From: Bolinopsis microptera
Taxonomy: Eukaryota; Ctenophora; Tentaculata; Lobata; Bolinopsidae
NCBI RefSeq assembly: GCF_026151205.1
Contig: NC_087075.1
Span: 10,832,303-10,896,302 of the forward strand
Direction: 5' to 3'
Length of the DNA stretch: 64,000 nt
Shown here: in pieces, positions 25,031 through 38,844 of the stretch
How the letters are laid out: every line of letters begins with the position of its first letter
Position numbering within the stretch: the first letter of the stretch is position 1
Notes under the pieces: model-generated
What the model was told of the DNA's origin: nothing
Seen by the model: the letters and a program-made list of their open reading frames with translations, nothing else
The model's database searches: none
Position numbers and translations under genes: made by a program

Positions 25031-25273
25031 GTGTTTAAACACCACAAGGAGAAGTATCTGAAGCGCCGTGAAATGGAAGAGAAATACAACTCGTGTCCAG
25101 TACAGACCAGTCCTGATTTGGAAAAGATAGGCTCCCCTAAATACATCAGAACCTTTGTTAAGAGGGTCAGTTCCATGTTGACCCCGAGCAGTCGGCCGAG
25201 GGTTCTGATGAGGAAGGGGAGGGACTATTTCGGGTCTACTTCCTCAGTCTACATCAACTTCGACAGTCCTGAG
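25031..25273 (+). CDS. Cassette A exon 3
   Basis: An 81-codon exon runs between TCTACCCCAG and CCTGAG|GTAGGC, phase 0 at both ends. It begins VFKHHKEKYLKRREMEEKY, a short basic helix-like stretch, then runs through SPKYIRTFVKRVSSML and ends GSTSSVYINFDSPE. Multiple Ser next to Arg/Lys suggest phosphorylation sites. The next exon is not identifiable nearby. The phase-0 exit matches cassettes B-G, consistent with splicing to a shared exon to the right of the window. Confidence 0.82.
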
Positions 25274-26098
25274 GTAGGCTTTGTTCTATTAATTATCCGC
25301 AGTTTATTGGTTTATTTTCAAATTTTAGATTGCCATCTATATTATAATTTAACAAGAAATGTTAGTCGTCATGATTTGAACAGCCAACAGTGCTAATAGC
25401 CCGATAGAAGTTGAACTTGTGATCATACGGAAAGTTCGGCTGACAGTTCGCGGTCTAGGATGGACAAAGTTCGTAAATGATCTGTTAAAAGTAAGAGCGT
25501 CTCTGAACGACTTGAACAGCTTCCTCTGGCAATTATTCGTCTAAACGGAACAAGACCCGAGAAAATTATTATTCAATTGTATTCAATTAATTTTGCGGCA
25601 TTCGTTGACTCGTTAATATTTTAAAATAATGCGCTATAAAAGTTCAATATACTATAAGAAAGGTCATGCATTCTCAAAAGAAGGATGTGAAGCGTGAGGC
25701 TAAGTGAAAAATAAATGATCTCCGCGCTTTTCGACTGTAACTTAGCATTACATAGGCATCACTTATCTCACTGCTCGGCTGCGGAAGTGCAGAAGCGGCG
25801 CGAGAAAAGCAAACAACTGATCGTAGCACCCGACTAACTCCCGTCACGTGGAAGTCGAGGTTCCCGATCCGCGGACGCTCGTACACTAAAAAATGCGAAG
25901 AATTATTCCTTTTTTGGTGCTTATCCTCGAGCGAGACGGTCATGAGATTTCTCAAAGGATCAGGGTGTTATCCGCAATATCTCACTATGGAGAACTGGGA
26001 ATTATATCACGCTGTGTGGATGACGAAAGGTTTGAAATATTGCAGACATATCTGAGATATGACCACATAATATCTGTAAGACTAATCCGACTGACTAA
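25274..26098. other. Intron or intergenic stretch after cassette A
   Basis: A CTATAAAAG TATA-like sequence occurs near 25631 and a CACGTG at about 25846. An ORF starting at 25893 (MRRIIPFLVL) has no good donor. No exon called. Confidence 0.35.
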
Positions 26099-26170
26099 AT
26101 GGCAACAAATAGAGATCGTTCATGTACAAATCCCAACCAGACTTTAAATGAGTTACTAATCCACAATATT
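26099..26170 (+). CDS. Candidate mini first exon of the large locus
   Basis: ATG 26099 in a fair context (CTAAATGG) opens 24 codons (MATNRDRSCTNPNQTLNELL, then IHNI) ending exactly at a GTAAGT donor in phase 0, the exit phase of every other cassette. The exon lacks the usual G before the donor, and no nearby 3' splice site precedes the ATG. It could be an additional alternative first exon or coincidence. Confidence 0.28.
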
Positions 26171-29100
26171 GTAAGTGCCCCATTTCCGCCCTCTCCGCGG
26201 AACCACTCCTACCTCTTAAACCATTATACTCCACCCCACTCCTGCAATATACCATTACCGGGCCGTGTATCTAATTCAGAGAACATAGTATAATTGCCCG
26301 TGGACCTCGGTATTGGGTGCTAGTTTGGGTCCGCTATGTACGCGGATACAGCTTGTTGATTGCGTAACGGCCCGTACAGATCCACTTATAAATACTCCGT
26401 ATTACAACTGAATTAGTAGTTTAGCGTTCCAGCAATTGTAGGCCGTATCGCAGCTGTCTGAGCTGTGTGTTATGTAGCAATTGGTTTACCTCTCTGCACG
26501 GTTGAGTGGTGTATGTTAAGTCGGACAATGTTCGTGTAGTAAACTTGGTTATCCTACTGTCTTTATTCACATTCTACCCTGTTTGGTCGAGGGAACTTGT
26601 TTTGATTGGTGGTTTGTATTGCGAATTGTCTACCCAAAATCATGACTGAATTAATTATTGAACAGCTTCTGAATCCTTTCTTTTACTTTCATCTTGTGTC
26701 GGTTGAAATACTGATTTATATTGCTAAAATTCTAATATTACCCGCGATCACAATTAAGCTGGCTCCGCATAGTTTAAATGTTTAATCTTCAGTACAATTA
26801 GTTGTCATTGCATGTTTTCTATAGATGTAGCCATAGTTTTCAGTGCTAATTAAATCACTTCACTGTTTTTCATACGTGAGAGAACTTCTACGGACTTCAG
26901 CGTAAAATTCCAGGCCTTTGTCAGGAAACTTTACACAAATACCTCAATTTCCTCTGCAGAATTGCCACAAACTCTCACAGAAACAAGCCATGAAGCTGCG
27001 TGTTACCAATAGACCTGACACTGCAACACAGACAATATAACTTGAGACCGGCTCCGTACTCACAGTGGCTAACAAGCACTGGCTAGGTTATCAAGTCTAC
27101 ACTTAGAAAAACTTAGCTTGCTCATCAACTGCTTGTTTGCGCTGAGTGTGGTGCGGATTAGTTTCTTGTTGAATTTGTTGACTGATTGAGTTGGTGTGTC
27201 TCGTTATAGTTTTCTTCATTGTCTCGTTACAGTTTTCTTCATTGTTTCGTTACAGTGATTGCTCTGTTTTTCTGGTCCTTCTTGATGTTAAAAACATGTA
27301 GTGCATGAATGATACTGTTAGGTCTTTTGATAAATTGCTTGGATGATAAATGCCTGTCAGGATTTTTCTGCTTGAAAAATGAAAATAATAGTCGGCATTT
27401 CAATAACGCTGCGGTTGTGTCTTTTCGGCAGTATAAATGACTAAGTTTCGATATGTTTAAATGCTGCTTGAATAAAATAGCCAACATTAATAACAATAAA
27501 TTTGCGGATGTTTCTTGTGGATGACAAAATTACAAAGTTTCCATATTTTTACGCTGTCATTATAACATTAGCTTGACACTTGTCCTGTTTGTAATCGCTC
27601 GTTTCAACAGTTCCTAACTACGTGCTTTTTATTTGTTTCTACTCTTGATGATGGGAGTCGGGAGATGCTAGTTCTAAAGTCACATCCGTTTTTGAAAATG
27701 CCATGATCATGGGTTTTCGCAGACTTATATTTGCACCCGTCTCCAGTTATAGATTCGATTAGCAATATTTCAACGCCTTTAATTAACCCAGTATTTAAGT
27801 GATTAACGATGCAGCCTTAACCTTACCTTACCAAAGGAGTGTTGATGGGCCAGAGTTTAAAACTACTGATAAGCCTAAAAAAGGCTTCAAATTGCAGACT
27901 CTATAACAATACTCTGAATAGCAGGATGAGAAGTCTTGTAATTGTTCTCAGTTTTAGGCCGATTCCCTCAACCTTGCGTTTATTTAGGGTGTAACACTGT
28001 TTGCAGGTCGTGCACATGCTCCAACATTCTGTTGCTTCCTGCTTATCTAACGCGCATCTGCACGTGCTCTATTTCTAGAACAATCTCTAATCCTCTCTGC
28101 AGTGTGCACGTGCATGTTTACAGAATGGACGTAATTCCCGCCCTCAATCCCTTGTTCACCTCACCTCACATCCTCAACAAGCCGCACACTCACAGACGTC
28201 ATACATCACCTACTGGGCACTTAGCCTACTACTCGTTAGTCAGTGTCTGCACTACGCAATCTCTCACTACTCACTACCCACACCACCGTCATATTATTCC
28301 TAACTGCTTGACTATCTCCCTACTCTTTACTGAACTTCCTTCTAGAACATTCTACTAGAACATTTCACTAAACCCGAACACTTATTACTTAGTTTATTAT
28401 CATTATATTATCAGTCGCTGGTAATGTCTGCACTACGTAACCCTTCCCACCACCAGCATCACTAACTGCTTAACCAGCTCACAACTATTTACTGAAGCTA
28501 TTCTAGAACATTCTACTAAACTGTTTATTATTAGTCAGCATTACATCATCCTCGGGGAGGAACGAGTGGAGCCTGTTAATGGCGGGAAAATTGTTGGGAA
28601 ATGGGAAGTGGGGGTGCGTGTTCTGTGATTTGCACGTTTCAATATTCCGTGCTCTGTGAATTGCAAGTTGACCGTTATGCATCATGGATGTTCTTATCGA
28701 TTGTCACACCGCATTGACTGAAACGTGACTACTTGACTCGAACGTAACTCGAAGTTTGAGCAAAGAAAACACTGTAATGATTGTAATCATTAAGTGTGTA
28801 TATATAACACTGAATAAAGCTGCAAACGCGTGTAAACCCGTAATTTGTAACACTATAGCTTTTCAGTTCGTCAATTCTCCTCTTCCTTTTCAAGTTTAGA
28901 GCTGTAGTGATTTGATGCGTAATGGTCTAGAACAAAGTAGTTATGGTCCATAACAGTGTAGTTAATGGTATTGTATTAGTGCACTAGTAGTAGTAGTACT
29001 TGATGTGAGGTGTTGTGTCCCGAGGTTATGGTATAGAAAGCATTAGAACCCATTAAAACTTAGTTAAATTAGTTAAAACTTAGTTAAATTAGTTAAATTA

Positions 29101-30191
29101 GTTAAATTAGTGTAGTTGTTAGCACGTGGTAATTTAATAACTAGTGTATTCAGTGTACACGTGCGGATAATAGCGGATATTAGCGTCTCTCTCCTCGCCA
29201 AACAGCAGGGGTGGTATAGTGGTTGTATATTAGCAGCTGTTACTTGCTATTGGGTTCTGGTAGTTGTTATTGGCACTATGTTTGTAGTTATGGGTTGGTA
29301 TTGTTTGTGATTATTGGTTTACAGATGGTACAGATATTGGTTGTAAACTGCAATGTTGAGATACCCTACTCATAGGTTGGTATCCAATATATCAGTTGGT
29401 ATCTAATTTATTGGTTTATTATTAGTTGTCCACTTATGACGTAGGTCGGAACCTTGATATTAACCCTCTGATGATGTATATTTCTGTGGAACGAAGTGCT
29501 CAAATATCCTTATTATAACAACTACACCCTTCGCAGTTAGTATCAGCGAATCACACTGGTAGTTAGTATTACAGGCTAGTGCAAGTTGTAGATATGAGCA
29601 TTGATATGTATTGAATTTAGTTGTGTAGTAACGATCATCAGTTTATTTTTTTTCTCTAGTTGAAGCACATTTACTGTCATTACTGCGCACTGAGTAGTTA
29701 TTAATGTGTAAGATTACAGTATTTATTTATGCAGCAAGAATTTATCTCAACTAGATTTAAAAATCATTTCGTCGTTCGTGATTAAATGATTCTGAAGTCC
29801 TAATTATATGGCTTAAATTCAAATTCCTCGTGTTCTAAAACTTCAACTTTTAGGCTACCTTGCATACCTAACAAAACGTGATTCTCGCCGTCTATTTCAC
29901 ATCTTATACAAATGGAATGGAATTGGATAGAAAATATATTGCACAGTCAACTCTTGCCCTATATCGCATAAACTTTAAAGGTCAGCTCTAGTTTTGGTTT
30001 TGGTGTTAGAACACGAGTCTTATATTATAAGAGTATAAGGTAACAACCTCCCTACATCAACTGTTCATTATGAGGGAATGAACTATCTCTCTACAACACA
30101 TCATATGATGTGATCAACATTCAACTCCAGTGATTCTACGCTGACAGTTCACGCACGAGCCAGCTCCCACAGACTCCCAAATAGCCAACTC
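26171..30191. other. Long non-coding stretch
   Basis: No supported exon. It contains a TTAAATTAG tandem run at 29055-29110 and scattered CACGTG motifs from about 28 kb onward. A strong acceptor near 26965 (TTCCTCTGCAG) leads only to a 15-codon ORF. ORFs of 60-138 codons lack splice or domain support. Confidence 0.4.
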
Positions 30192-30262
30192 ACACGTGCT
30201 AGCTCCCCAATGACACGTGCTAGCTCCCCAATGACACGTGCTATCTCCCCAATGACACGTGA
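30192..30262. repeat. 21-bp tandem repeat, about 3.5 copies, each with a CACGTG
   Basis: The unit is ACACGTGCTAGCTCCCCAATG at 30192-30254, with a partial fourth copy ending in ACACGTGACAC. Each copy carries a CACGTG E-box. Confidence 0.9.
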
Positions 30263-31820
30263 CACAAGTTTAAAACACTGAACAGTATATCAACACTGAT
30301 AAGAATACTATTAACACGTCCTCTGATCCCTGTCACATACTGTTAAACCCCATTGTCGGATTGTTAAACCCCCTTTAATAGATACACCTTCACTCACTAA
30401 TAGTAATACTCTTTAATAGTAACTCTCTAGTACACGTGAATATTTATAGCTCCTTGACACATGTCTCTCTCTTAAGGTTCAGTGCGCTCAACTGTGAAGG
30501 TTATACTTGTTGCTGCTCCTATGTTTAATTACTACCACGATCCGGTTGATTAATGATTATTCACTTAAATACCACCTGATTAGCAAACCCACCCACATCA
30601 GCCACTTACTCCCTAACCAGCCACAATTTCATTAGCCACTTAGAACCTCATCAGTGTTATTCGTCGTCTCGCTCTTGATTTAGCCCTCAATTAATTTTCG
30701 TAGAGGTTTAATATCTGAAAGCTATTAGCCAGTTTAACCACGTTTTCTCGCTCTTTACTTAGTGATAATCTGAAGGTGACTCGTTAGAGTCACAACCTTC
30801 ATGCTCTAAGATCTTATACCTTGTGTTTCCCACTGTTCAAGGAGTTGCTGCAAAACTCTGCTTCTCGGTGTTTTTTAGCTGTCACTTCTTCCCTGTAAAA
30901 CCCTAGTTTTTAGCTGTCACTTTCACAGATGACAAAACTCTGATTCACCCTGAACGAGTCTGGTTCCAAGGGATAAAGCTGCAAATTGTAAAACCCTGCA
31001 GCTGTAGTAAGAGCTGGTTTTGAGCTGCCACTTGTACCAACAATCTACCACTGAGACGTCTGGAGTATTGCAAATTACCATTTATGGGACATTCCTGAGC
31101 CCGGAGAAAGTGTACGACTTCTTATTGGTATCCTAGCAATACTTGACGTCAGACTAGATCACGTGTGTAATGTCACGTGATGTCCCCTAGTAACCTGTTA
31201 ACTTGTCATAGTGTTGCCACGGGAACCACTATTGAAATCACACGGTTGTAGATGCGCGGGCTTTTCTTGTGAAGAAATTGCAGGTTCATGTTACATGTTC
31301 GTCTATTTCTTGGATATGAAACTATAATCTGGTTCAGAATAATCGTAACAACTTTTAAAACTTTAAGATCAGCTGAATATTATAGGGGAATAATTAATTA
31401 CGTAAATTCGGGCCCTTCTTACATTTACCGATCATCACGTCACTTAGTGTACTAATTGTACTAATTGATTTAATGATCGCTTAGCACGAATATTACGTAA
31501 TATTATAATCAACTGACTGATTATATATAATTATTATATTCTGTTTAGCGTGGTAATGATCTGCTAAATCAAGTAGATTTAAAGTCTGCCGTTGACAAGG
31601 TCGTCATGTTAGCCATCCCTTGGTAACCATTCACTAGTTCCTCAGTTTTCTGTTAGTTAACAACTTCTGCTGTAGATATAGTATATATAGTATATATATA
31701 TAATAGACGCGGTGTTGTGTAAAGTTATGATATAATGTAACGGTATAACATAATGTCATTTACTGTTAATACACACGCAGTGGTATTAATGTAAATGTAA
31801 CCCACCGGATGTAACATCAC
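30263..31820. other. Non-coding stretch
   Basis: No supported exon. It is AT-rich with several CACGTG and TCACGTGA motifs (about 31160 and 31175), and a run of TATATA near 31680-31702. Confidence 0.45.
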
Positions 31821-31916
31821 CACGTGATGTAATTTCACACATGTCACGTGACTATTTGTCACGTGTCACGTGACTATTTCACATATGTCACGTGACTATT
31901 TGTCACGTGTCACGTG
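31821..31916. promoter_or_regulatory. Dense E-box cluster: seven CACGTG in 96 bp
   Basis: CACGTG occurs at 31821, 31845, 31860, 31867, 31889, 31904 and 31911, most within GTCACGTGAC or GTCACGTGTC. The palindrome GTCACGTGAC is the high-affinity site of bHLH-Zip factors of the MITF/TFE type (family knowledge). Part arose by local duplication of a roughly 44-bp block. It lies about 280 bp upstream of the candidate first exon at 32193. Promoter or enhancer activity is inferred. Confidence 0.6.
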
Positions 31917-32192
31917 ACACTACAAACTACCCTCTCACCTCCCATCTAATTGATTTGACACTCTGTGTTCCGCTTCACGAACCTGTCTGAACCTCTCACG
32001 TAGGAATAAAATACGAGTTAACCCAATACTAGAGACTCAGTGAGCTCGGACAAGATTGGAACGCTAATGAGGTACTTAGTGAAGAGCTTTGTGACACACT
32101 TTTAGTTACTTAGTAACGGGAACCTAGTAACGGATTGTAGCTACCTAGTAACGGGCCGTAGCTACAAACGTTGAGAACTACCGTTACAGAGA

Positions 32193-32243
32193 ATGGAAGA
32201 GAGTCCTGTGACAGCAGGTTCCTACCGTCCACTTGACATGAAG
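32193..32243 (+). CDS. Candidate mini first exon downstream of the E-box cluster
   Basis: ATG 32193 lies just after CCGTTACAG (AG at 32188-32189) and opens 17 codons, MEESPVTAGSYRPLDMK. It ends in phase 0 at an AAG|GTGACT donor. The size and phase match the better supported mini-cassettes at 49962 and 53978. The donor is only fair, and continuing into the intron meets a stop soon after. RNA evidence would decide. Confidence 0.33.
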
Positions 32244-35200
32244 GTGACTGCTTTAATCAGTCAATTAAATTAATCACTCTCACTTATCCTTGTTTCCAAG
32301 ATTCCTGTCACTTCTCCACTAACTCTTCTCACTTTAATAAAGTTTCATGTACAGTTCTGTGCTTTCAACCCGTCATACTGGTGCTTGTTTCCTCTTAGTC
32401 TTAGTGAGCTATTAACTGTACGGTAAACAAGTTAGTTAACGATATCCAGTATGTGTGTCCTCCTCCGCCTCCTCCTTGTCTGGTGCGGTGAGGAGTAGGG
32501 TGGAGGAAGTAGGGAGGGGTGGTGTAGACACGGCTTGACTGTGTCTGCCATCCCTATCATCTACGGCATCTCTCTATTGGATATTACTAGAACAACGTAC
32601 GTACCGCATTATTGCTTTCTTTCATTAGTGCATTATGTGAAGACATACCGGAGCGGGTTTCTCTCCGACTCCATCTTATCTCCGCTTATTCACCCCTTGT
32701 TGCCATGACGACTGTTGCTCGGTAACACCTGGTGACTGTGTCCTTGATCTGGCCAGTTCCCCTTTGTGGTTGCTCAGATTATGTTAAGTGGTCAAGTAGT
32801 TACCTTAAAGAGTTGTGGAGCTTGTGAGATGGTGTGATGTGGTGTGATTTGCACGTTGCACGAGTGTGGGGAAGTCACACAATCTTCCAGATCAGTAGCT
32901 AACTTGTCAGCTTTAAGGAGATTAATCGGCTTTTGGTCTTTAGCAGGGTTAAGAATTTTGGTTTTAAATGATACTGCTATACATGGTCTTGACTGATTAA
33001 TTGATACCTTAGGCCGAGACGTCGCCAATTGCCGGGGAATTATTTTGTCGTGTCCTGATCCCCTTATCGTCATCAGCCTTGTTTCAAGCGTTGCTGAATC
33101 GAATTTCTATATTGTTTTCAAGCTTCCGAATAATCAGATTAATTCCAACCGACAATACTGTTTGTCTCGTAGTCCATTTACCTGACGGGAAAGTACAGTA
33201 CAGAATTTTAACCCGAGTAGTTTTGACAAACTGCATTTCTGTATTGTTCTTCTTCTTCACTTGGCTGATAACACCAAGTTTTCTAAAGCTTGTTTACCAT
33301 GCTTTAGTTTAGCTTCGCTCCTTGGTCCACTTGATATACTGTACATCTTATTGTACAGTGTACACACACATTATACAATATACATGTCTGTCTACACTCC
33401 AGACTCTACACCGGAACATTACACATACAGAAATTACACTACCATTACACTACATGCATCATTGGAACACTACCATTACACGCCACTTCCTCCCTCTCTT
33501 ACTCTCCTCTGTGGGGTCCACTAAACACCACCTGCTCTTACTCTCCCTCTTACTCGTAGTTATAATGTTAATGTGCCTCCTAATGTCTGCTTGCTCTGTT
33601 CTCCTGATAATACTATTATTCAGTGTTTACCACTACATATTATCTAATGAGATAACCCATTCCACGACCTAATAATATTATTTTGGGTTTTGCTTCAGCA
33701 CGTGTGAACTGTGATCTAAGAAAACCTCAGAACACCTGGTCTATCTTTCTGACTAATGCCTCATATTGCACATGTATGTTCTTCAGGTGTCTGTAACGTC
33801 ATCTTGTCTGACACTCCTATATCGATTTACATTTTAAGCTCTCGTTGGTTTAGATCACCAATTGAAAGGAATTCAAACTATTGAAGTCAAATATTTCGGC
33901 TATAATTATCCGCCATTGTGTGTGGTTCACGTGGGATAAAGATGTAAAGATTTACATTGTAAAGATCTAAACCACTGGATTAACATTATAATAAAGCGAT
34001 TTATGTGGTTCGCTTTGTTGAGAACCATATTGTACAATATGCTACCCGTCGCAAGTCGTTAATCAGGATTAAGTCTGTGGAAATCACCACTCGCAATTAG
34101 CTACCTAATTGAATAGATCCCGTCATAGCCACGTGCATTCTCCCCAAAGTAGACTCCACCTGCCAACTAAATGTATTACGGGACGTGGTTGCCATGGCTC
34201 TGTGCACTCTATCCTCCTTCAAATTGTTCCGATAGGCGCTGTTCATGGGTATATTACTATTGCCATTTGTTTCAACTCTGCAGTAACTCGTCACTAAATT
34301 CATTCTGTTTAGAATCTGATGTAATTCATCTCTAAATCTCGTGCCTAGCGGCGTTTAAAATTAGTTTCTATCTAAATTTGAAATTTAAAAGCGGTATTTG
34401 TTACTCGGAATTCTGATGAGTTAGTTGTTAACGCCGCTTTTAAATCGAGTTTGTTTCATAAGTTTAGATAATATCTTCATCATGATCTAAGCTAGCTTTT
34501 CGACCGTAATTGTGGATGGATGCAATTAAAAGCGAACACATCGGTACTAATGACAATAATTACCCAGCATCACACTTTGTTCTCAGTCCTGTCAACTTTT
34601 ACAAGAGACGGCTTTGTTACTCGGTGTTGTGCAATTGTTCTCCAACACATCACACAATACGGCCACGACCACCTCGAAGTTTTCACGATGCTTGCTCAGT
34701 GCTCATTGTGTCGCTCTCTCTCTCATGTTCAATGTTAATTAACCACCCTCTGGCAATTTTCCAGTTTTATCTGCCCTCTGGCAGTTTTCCAGTTTTATCT
34801 GCCCTCTGGCTGTTGTCCATCTCTCCGGTCATTGGTTGAGAACAGAGCGCAGCTACACTGTACACAGTCGCATATTCATGGTACTGGAGCTGTATTATCC
34901 CATATAAGGGCATGTGGCCCTCTACTATTATGCTGCTGAGAATTGAATCTCCCCTCAGCGGAGAGTTAGCCACCTCATTATATAACCTCTAGTTGTCTGG
35001 TGTGGGACACGTGGTTAGTCACGTGATCTTTACGAGCTCGTGTTCCTCGGTTTGATGTTTATTGTCGGGTTTTTTGAGCGGAGTTTCTTGATAAAACGAG
35101 CCTTGATTAAATCGGGTAGATGCCTCTCTGGACGACCATAATTGTCAGATTTGGCTGAGTCGCACACGATGATACTAAATGCGTGCACCTGGCCTGATCA

Positions 35201-38200
35201 CCTGACACCTTCAAATGATCACGTGACTCCTGCAAAACCACTGGCCTGCGCCGTTTATCTTTATTTCAAATATTGCTGCTTCTTTGCGACCATGATGTTT
35301 ATGTTAATTACCTTTATTTGGAGATTGACGGTGATACTTTCAATTCGATCAAGCTAATTATGCAAAAACCATTTAATCACAAAACCTCTTTATTACAATT
35401 AGCTTTATTTGGAGTTGTTCACAGCGTTTAACCACGGCTAATATTCTTAACGCCATAACTGCAACCACTCCCTGATCCCCTCCTTCACTGCTGGGTTGTA
35501 GTTTCTCTACTTACCTTCCCTTTGGGTGCTCCAGCTAGCAATCCGAAATATTGACGAGGTATCCCCGAATTATTTCTAACTTTGTGTACTTTGAGGCTTG
35601 AGCCTGTTTGTCCTGCTTAGTAACCTTAAAATACCAAGCATATGTTTGCTACATTTGGTTGAGACGATCTTTGCAGACAATCTGTTAAGGTATTTGCGAC
35701 CTAAAAAGTGGGATAGTCCACGAACAATTAAATCTGCTTGTCATAGATCGGACAGTCAATACACTACCGATATATCGAAGAATTAAGTCACTGAATTTAG
35801 ATCATAGGTTGCCAGGCAACAAATTACAAAATATCATACAACAACAAGGGGCACATAATATGTTTGCGCCTATTTGAAAATGATTGAGCCCGATGTCTCT
35901 CTCTCCGCTATATTAATCGTACGAGGTGTATGCCGCCACTTCTCAGTTGACCCTACAGGCCGCGTCTCTATTCTGCAGCAGCTTCAGGCTTACATCTACC
36001 AAAGTCGGCGGATTGATTACTTCTACAAAGTTACCAATTCCATAGGATGCCGTGAATCCTACTAGTTACACAGTTTTGCGACTTTACGTGCGAGATAAGC
36101 GCGGTATTTGGTGATAACCACGTCACGTAGTTGCGAGTAGTTGCTGTGATCTCTGTGGGATGGGACTTCCTTGATCGTTTGCTGTGGAATTTGTAACGAA
36201 TTTTTAGTTGTCTGGAGGTGGTATTGTTCAGTGCAAGTGGAATCTGTTTTATTTCATGTTAGGTTTATGGTGCTGATAGAATCTGTAGTATAAAAGTGCT
36301 GTAGAAGTCACGTCTGGAGAAGTCACACTCACAGTCACGAATTGAGCTATTTTGTTATTTGTAAGTGTATTTTTGTTATAAGAAGCCAAGCTGGAACAGT
36401 ATGGCAAATCGTTCACCTGGTAACTGTCAAGTTTCGCTTTTGGTGGTCTTGCTACAGCTTAACTTATCAGCTTGAACTTTTTATCTTTCAAGTTCTTATC
36501 TTACGTCCCTGCCCTGTAACTCTTACTTTCCCGTCTCTATAACGGTCATTTTCACCCTCTCTGAATACAATTTCTTTTATGTTATTTATTATTCAAGTAT
36601 TTGAATACAAGTTTTGTTACGTTACTTACTATTTAAGTCAAATTACGTTACATAACCTGTTGATGTTCTCTATTGGGTAGCTAAATGTCCTGTACAAGTA
36701 GCACAGACGCTATTTACAGTATGACATGTGCCACAGTAGACTCGCTCACTGACTCGCTACTCAACAGGTCCTTGCAAATTTGTTCACCTCAGGGCACGGA
36801 GAAGTTGCAGGATACTTATTGGCCCGATACTTAATTTGTGAATATTACTTGCATAATTGTTAAACATTTTGTGTCGTATTGTTGTGGACACTTTACTTTC
36901 GAAATTATAATCTGTTGGATGGGTTCTTTTCTAATTTCCCCCGCATACAACTTGGTTGCATAACGGAGAACCTTATACACGCTGCACATCACCATTATAA
37001 ACTGCCACTTTACACACTTCTCACGGCTTGAACCTCATATTTCACCATCATTGAACACCTAATGAGACAGCACACAAACCTTGACCACCTTAACCACACT
37101 TGGAAAGCATATTTACAAAGCACCCTTTCTCCAGAGGCCCGCACGCTGCAACCTCATTGGTCTTCATGCATCACGTGACTTCACTGGGTGTTCTGATTGC
37201 TTGTATCCCGGCACGTGATCAGGGCTTTGTCCTGATTGGCTGATCTGGATCACGGGGTCGCTAGCTGCGTTTGATTGGACGACGAGAGCTTCAGATGTAT
37301 GCTTGATTCATTAATAATCGTTATTTCATAGATTCTATCCTGAGAGGGCTATGTTTGTTGTGATGATTATAGTTCTCTGCCCCATCCACTGTAGCTTTCT
37401 CTCTCTTTTATTACTCTGAACGTCTAGTGTAACTGCCTATCATTGCACGTAATTGATGTACAGCGGCTGATGAGTTGGAACTTGTACACAATTACCAAAT
37501 TATTATCTCCTCAATTGAGAGTTGAGGTATCTCAAATCCCAATTAGATGTACAAATGCTAATCAGGCTAGGGCGGTTGCTTGCTTATTGGGCTGTTGATT
37601 GGGAAAGTCTAGTCAATTTGTTTGAGTTTTTGTTACATTTTTGCCTCTCCACCCTTTTTTTTCTTCTAGATACTTCTACTTCCTAAGATAGAACTATGAA
37701 GTTTATTTTACCATTCATTATGAAACATAAATCACTTTGTATTAGAGCACTAATGTTTATTTAACTGACCCTCAACTTTGTGCCCTTTTAAACATTGAAC
37801 TAACCTCGAACAAGTAAATACAATAATTATAACGGGACATTATCCGCATCAGTCCTTCCATTTGCCCTAATTTACTGCATTTGAATACTCGTTCTCTCTT
37901 CTCTTGATTACTAGAATAGCTTTGAGGTCGATCTATCCTAACGGCTTTCCTCTTTGACCACCGCTAGCTAAATATAGCGCATCACCTCCCCCAAATAGCC
38001 CCTCTCCTCCCTCCACTCAATTAAATCACCATTATTAATGGCTGTTGAAATGGTTACTTGCTGTAGTGGTTACTTGCTGGCACATCATTGTTAACGGCCC
38101 CTGAAGTGGTCTAACCGGTAGAAAGCCGGTGCGGAGTTTTAACAGTTTACCCCCCTTAGTGGCCGCTTGCTAAAACGCCTTCTCCTAACCACACACTGCA

Positions 38201-38844
38201 CACTCCCTCTCCTCCTATTTTCATACACAGCACAGCATCTATACATTGTGTATCTACACGGTGCTTCAATACTGTTACTCACGTATATTATAGTTCCCTA
38301 TGCTTGTTTTCTCCGCTTCCTCTGCTTTGATCTCGGAACTGCCCCCTCATCCCATGCGTCCTCCTCTCTAACTACTGTTACTTATTGGTCACGTGGTGTT
38401 TGCGGTCACTGCTCTGTGATTGTTCCAGTTATTAGAGTGTTCCCAGACACGGTGGATTTATTGTTCTCGTTTTTCTTTTGTTGTTGCTTACTGTTTTTAA
38501 ACGTCACTCTTCAGTCACTTTTTCTTACGTCCTCCTCCTTTTCTTGCTGACGTTTGATATTTTGTTTGTGATACTAGAGTAGTGAAGGCACAACCACCTG
38601 ATTTGTCGTTATCATACTCAGAATGACTGTATGCCCGTAGATTAACACACTGAGACTGAGTAGCTAAAACCCTACCCTGAGAAGGCTGACCTACCACCAC
38701 GTGACTCGTCACCAGCCCCCTGATTTGCTCCTTATAAGCATACCTAGCCCTGCAACAAGTTCACTGATATACCACCAGAAATAGTCACCTTTTACAGTTA
38801 CATTCCCGATATTTGCCGAGTTGTTACGTTTGTCCCGTACCGTC
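32244..38844. other. Long intron/intergenic stretch before cassette B
   Basis: No confident exon. A 90-codon open stretch on the minus strand (32804-33073) ends at a weak GTAACT and is not called. CACGTG motifs recur (about 33701, 33929, 35009, 35023, 35220, 37171, 37212, 38390, 38700). A repeated GCCCTCTGGCAGTTTTCCAG segment lies at 34745-34815. Confidence 0.4.

Noticed and set aside
32804-33073. 90-codon minus-strand frame ending at GTAACT
   Set aside because: It reads like protein, but about two dozen ORFs of this length are expected by chance in 64 kb at this base composition, and the donor is weak.
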